Source of the DNA: JBICHM01 sp043101835 | GTDB lineage: Bacteria > Planctomycetota > Phycisphaerae > Phycisphaerales > UBA1924 | Reading direction: 5' to 3' | Assembly (NCBI GenBank): GCA_043101835.1 | Contig: JBICHM010000291.1 | Location: 1-8,041, forward strand | Length of the DNA stretch: 8,041 bases | Shown: positions 6,366 through 8,041 of the stretch, one piece after another | Layout of the letters: every line of letters starts with the position of its first letter | Position numbering within the stretch: the stretch's first letter is position 1 | Translations under genes and position numbers: made by a program | The notes under the pieces: model-generated | Database searches by the model: none | What the model saw: only the letters and a program-made list of their open reading frames with translations | Told to the model about the DNA's origin: nothing

Positions 6366-6968
6366 GTGGAGCGAGCGGAGTTCGAACGCATCGCTATGGA
6401 GCAGCTCGACGCCGTGCATCGCATGGCGTTCCAGCTGGCCGGCAACGCCCAGGACGCCGCCGACCTCGTGCAGGACACCTACCTGCGCGCGGTGCGGGCG
6501 CACGCGACCTTCGAGGATCAGGGCCGGGGCATCCGCCCGTGGCTCTTCACGATCCTCCACAATGTCTTCTACTCGCGGATCAAACGCGAGGCCCGAGCGC
6601 CGCGCGCTGTGGACGAGTTCTACGGCGCCGCCTCGAGCGAAGGCGCCCCCGACGATCCGCCGCCCGCGTGGGATCTGGCCTCCTTCGACTGGGAGCAGGT
6701 GGATGAGCGTCTGAAGGCGGCGATCGACGGCCTCTCCCCCGACCATCGCAGCGTGCTGCTGCTCTGGGGCGTCGAGGGGATGAAGTATCGCGAGATCTCC
6801 GAGATCCTCGGCGTGCCGATCGGCACCATCATGAGCCGGCTCCACCGGGCCCGGAAGGCCGTCGCGGACGCCCTCGAGGCCGACGCAGCCGACCTCGGCC
6901 TCCAGCACTCCGGGACCCGACGACCGTCCGAGAACGCGCCCGATTCGGCGAGCGATTCGAGGGAATGA
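6366..6968 (+). CDS. ECF-type RNA polymerase sigma-70 factor
   Basis: This encodes a 200-aa alternative sigma factor, which directs RNA polymerase to a specific promoter set, typically in response to an envelope signal. Region 2 covers about residues 12-77, with DAADLVQDTYLRA (30-42, core binding) and WLFTILHNVFYSRIKR (59-74, promoter melting and -10 recognition). A Pro/Asp-rich linker (about 78-112) follows. Region 4 spans about 113-168, with LSPDHRSVLLLWGVEGMKYREISE and a helix-turn-helix ending GVPIGTIMSRLHRARK (149-164). The last about 30 residues are polar and disordered. An in-frame TGA at 6348-6350 limits the start to GTG 6366 or ATG 6396. GTG is preferred because the residues it adds (ERAEFERIA) continue the usual first helix, and a weak GGGGA lies 7-8 nt before it. 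The probable anti-sigma gene follows after 78 bp. The regulon is unknown. Confidence 0.93.
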   Translation: MERAEFERIAMEQLDAVHRMAFQLAGNAQDAADLVQDTYLRAVRAHATFEDQGRGIRPWLFTILHNVFYSRIKREARAPRAVDEFYGAASSEGAPDDPPPAWDLASFDWEQVDERLKAAIDGLSPDHRSVLLLWGVEGMKYREISEILGVPIGTIMSRLHRARKAVADALEADAADLGLQHSGTRRPSENAPDSASDSRE

Positions 6969-7046
6969 TTTGTCCCCGAGCGGGGTTCACCATCAGCCCG
7001 GCAAGGGGAACGCCGGACGACGCACCCAGCCCACGCACGAGCGACC
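6969..7046 (+). other. Sigma/anti-sigma intergenic spacer with small inverted repeats
   Basis: This 78-bp spacer has two modest stem-loops: CCCC (6974-6977) with GGGG (6982-6985), and CCGGC (6998-7002) with GCCGG (7012-7016) around a 9-nt loop. Neither is followed by a T-run, so readthrough from the sigma gene into the next gene is expected. There is no clear ribosome-binding site before the ATG at 7047. Confidence 0.35.
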
Positions 7047-7943
7047 ATGGCCGACAGCCGACCCGACAACGCACACGACCGCCCGACCGGGGATGACCTT
7101 TCCATCGGGGCGCTCCTGCGCCTCGGCGCCGACGACGAACTGACCGCGCCGGAAAGGGAGCGCCTCGCGGCGCACCTGCGCGCCCACCCCGAAGACGCCG
7201 CTCGGCTCGACACCGAACGCGCCATCCGGGCGCGTGTCGGCCAGACGCTCGAACGTTCGCCCGCGGCTCCGGCCGATCTGCGCGATCGCGTCGCCTCCAT
7301 CCTCCGGGGCGACGCCGATGAGGCGCCGGTCATCCGCCGGACCGATCGCTCCTTCTGGCGGCGCTCGCTCGCCCCGCTCGCGATCGCCGCGAGCCTGCTG
7401 TTGGTCGTCTCCGCATCGATCGTCATCCGGCAGGCCGCCATCCGCTCGGGTGAACCGACGTGGATGGACGCGAGCTTCGGCGCCGCCGTCGCGAGCTTCG
7501 TCGAGCGTGAGCACTCGCGCTGCGTCGGGCTGAACGACGAGACGAACATGAAGTTCGTCACGAACACGCTCGAGGGGGCCCACGCCCTCATGCAGGACCG
7601 CCTCGGAACCACGGCGCGCTCGCTCGACCTCTCCGGACAGGGGCTCGAACTCACCGGCGCCGGGGCCTGCCATGTGCCCGGTGAGGGCAAGTCGGTGCAC
7701 CTGCTCTATCGCCCGACCGACGGGCGGGACGGCGCGGTGAGCCTCTTCGTGCAGGCCGGCGCCCCGGGCTTCCAGGGTGTGGACGAGTCGTGCATCTGTC
7801 TCTCCGAGCTGGCCGAGGGGGAAGAGGTGCTCGTCTGGCGGCGCGACGGGCTGGTTTTCTACCTCGTCTGCCCCGAGAGCGACGGCCCGGCCTCCGGCAT
7901 CCTCGATGCGCTGGACGCCCCGACGTCTCGGTCCTTCCTCTGA
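7047..7943 (+). CDS. Probable anti-sigma factor, single-pass membrane protein without the zinc motif
   Basis: This encodes a 298-aa protein. The N-terminal cytosolic part (about 17-90), with LRLGADDELTAPERERLAAHLRAHPEDAARLD, follows the pattern of anti-sigma N-terminal domains ('LDGELS..ER..L..HL..'), but the H-x3-C-x2-C zinc ligands are absent: where cysteines are expected the protein has His, Pro and Ala. A transmembrane helix (about 108-127, LAPLAIAASLLLVVSASIVI) follows. The C-terminal domain (about 135-298), presumably on the outer side, has five cysteines (159, 208, 249, 251, 275), including a C-I-C pair, and I do not recognise its family. Position directly after an ECF sigma gene supports the role of binding and holding that sigma factor until a signal arrives. 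The start is ATG 7047; it is the only plausible start near the sigma stop, although no strong Shine-Dalgarno sequence precedes it. Confidence 0.75.
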   Translation: MADSRPDNAHDRPTGDDLSIGALLRLGADDELTAPERERLAAHLRAHPEDAARLDTERAIRARVGQTLERSPAAPADLRDRVASILRGDADEAPVIRRTDRSFWRRSLAPLAIAASLLLVVSASIVIRQAAIRSGEPTWMDASFGAAVASFVEREHSRCVGLNDETNMKFVTNTLEGAHALMQDRLGTTARSLDLSGQGLELTGAGACHVPGEGKSVHLLYRPTDGRDGAVSLFVQAGAPGFQGVDESCICLSELAEGEEVLVWRRDGLVFYLVCPESDGPASGILDALDAPTSRSFL

Positions 7944-8041
7944 GGCCCCCTGCCTCACCCCAGTCCGAGAACGCGAATCCGGCGCGACTCGATCTGCGCG
8001 ATCAGCGCGAGCCTCGCCCGGCCGATCGTCTAGAATTGGGG
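7944..8041. other. Right-hand non-coding flank
   Basis: The flank is 98 bp with no supported gene and no hairpin with a T-run after the anti-sigma stop. It is bounded at its right end by the promoter-like hexamer described separately. Confidence 0.4.
8031..8036 (+). promoter_or_regulatory. Putative -10 box TAGAAT for a gene beyond the window
   Basis: This is the same hexamer as at 942-947 and matches the -10 consensus at 5 of 6 positions. It lies 88 bp after the anti-sigma stop in a non-coding stretch and is followed by TGGGG at the window edge. It would drive a gene starting just to the right. That gene is not visible, so the assignment rests on the motif alone. Confidence 0.3.

Noticed and set aside
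5727..6908. A 393-codon open frame on the - strand spanning the end of the VWA gene and most of the sigma gene.
   Set aside because: It runs antisense through two clearly identified proteins and their promoter/leader region. The stop-free length is explained by high GC, and no family motif is visible.
7007..7030. GGAAC upstream of the anti-sigma gene as an ECF-type -35 element for autoregulation.
   Set aside because: No matching -10 (such as CGTC) occurs at the needed 16-17 nt spacing, and a five-base match is expected by chance.
7955..8029. A - strand reading frame just right of the anti-sigma gene that looks protein-like (ending LALIAQIESRRIRVLGLG then stop), as if a convergent gene ended here.
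   Set aside because: An in-frame TAG lies just upstream on that strand, at 8030-8032 on the complement, and there is no ATG or GTG start between it and the stop. It cannot be the tail of a gene entering from the right unless there is a sequence error or a decayed gene.
1..8041. tRNA or rRNA genes, CRISPR arrays, insertion sequences, attachment sites.
   Set aside because: None was seen by eye: no direct repeats with regular spacing, no transposase or integrase motifs, and no cloverleaf with CCA end. Composition is even across the window, with no sign of recent transfer.

Overview
The window is very GC-rich and gene-dense. It most likely comes from a member of the Planctomycetota, possibly a Phycisphaerae-like lineage. 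That placement is an inference from the high GC, the scarcity of Shine-Dalgarno sequences, and a giant membrane protein joining two von Willebrand A (VWA) domains to a glutamine-amidotransferase-like domain. No 16S or marker gene is present to confirm it.

Layout. (1) The left edge carries the 3' end of a PfkB-family sugar/nucleoside kinase on the + strand. It converges, with a 7-bp gap, on a DinB-family (four-helix, putative metal-binding) gene on the - strand. (2) A 131-bp divergent intergenic region separates the DinB gene from a rightward two-gene unit. The first gene encodes a 764-aa membrane-anchored protein with three predicted transmembrane segments, long charged helices, and a roughly 170-residue Gln/Gly/Glu/Pro/Ser-rich disordered linker. 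Eighteen bp later, in the same reading frame, comes a 997-aa BatA-like protein ordered TM-TM-VWA-(beta-rich)-GATase1-like-VWA-(beta-rich)-TM-cytosolic tail. (3) Next comes an ECF-type sigma-70 factor, preceded by its own -10-like hexamer and two hairpins in the presumed leader. It is followed 78 bp later by a single-pass membrane protein that is probably its anti-sigma factor. (4) The last 98 bp hold no supported gene but end on another TAGAAT hexamer, probably the promoter of the next gene.

How the genes may work together. The two large proteins resemble the membrane partners of MoxR/VWA (Bat-type) assemblies, in which VWA proteins bind metal ions and protein ligands in the envelope. No MoxR ATPase or DUF58 gene is seen here, and the unit appears to have its own promoter, so if such partners exist they lie elsewhere. 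The sigma/anti-sigma pair is a membrane-to-transcription signalling module. Whether it controls the adjacent VWA unit cannot be read from the sequence.

Most of the content belongs to recognisable families. The points most worth a second look are the dual-VWA/GATase-like protein with no catalytic cysteine, its low-complexity partner, the anti-sigma candidate that lacks the usual zinc-binding cysteines yet has five cysteines on the presumed outer side, and a shared 'TANANTCCTCC' element upstream of two transcription units.
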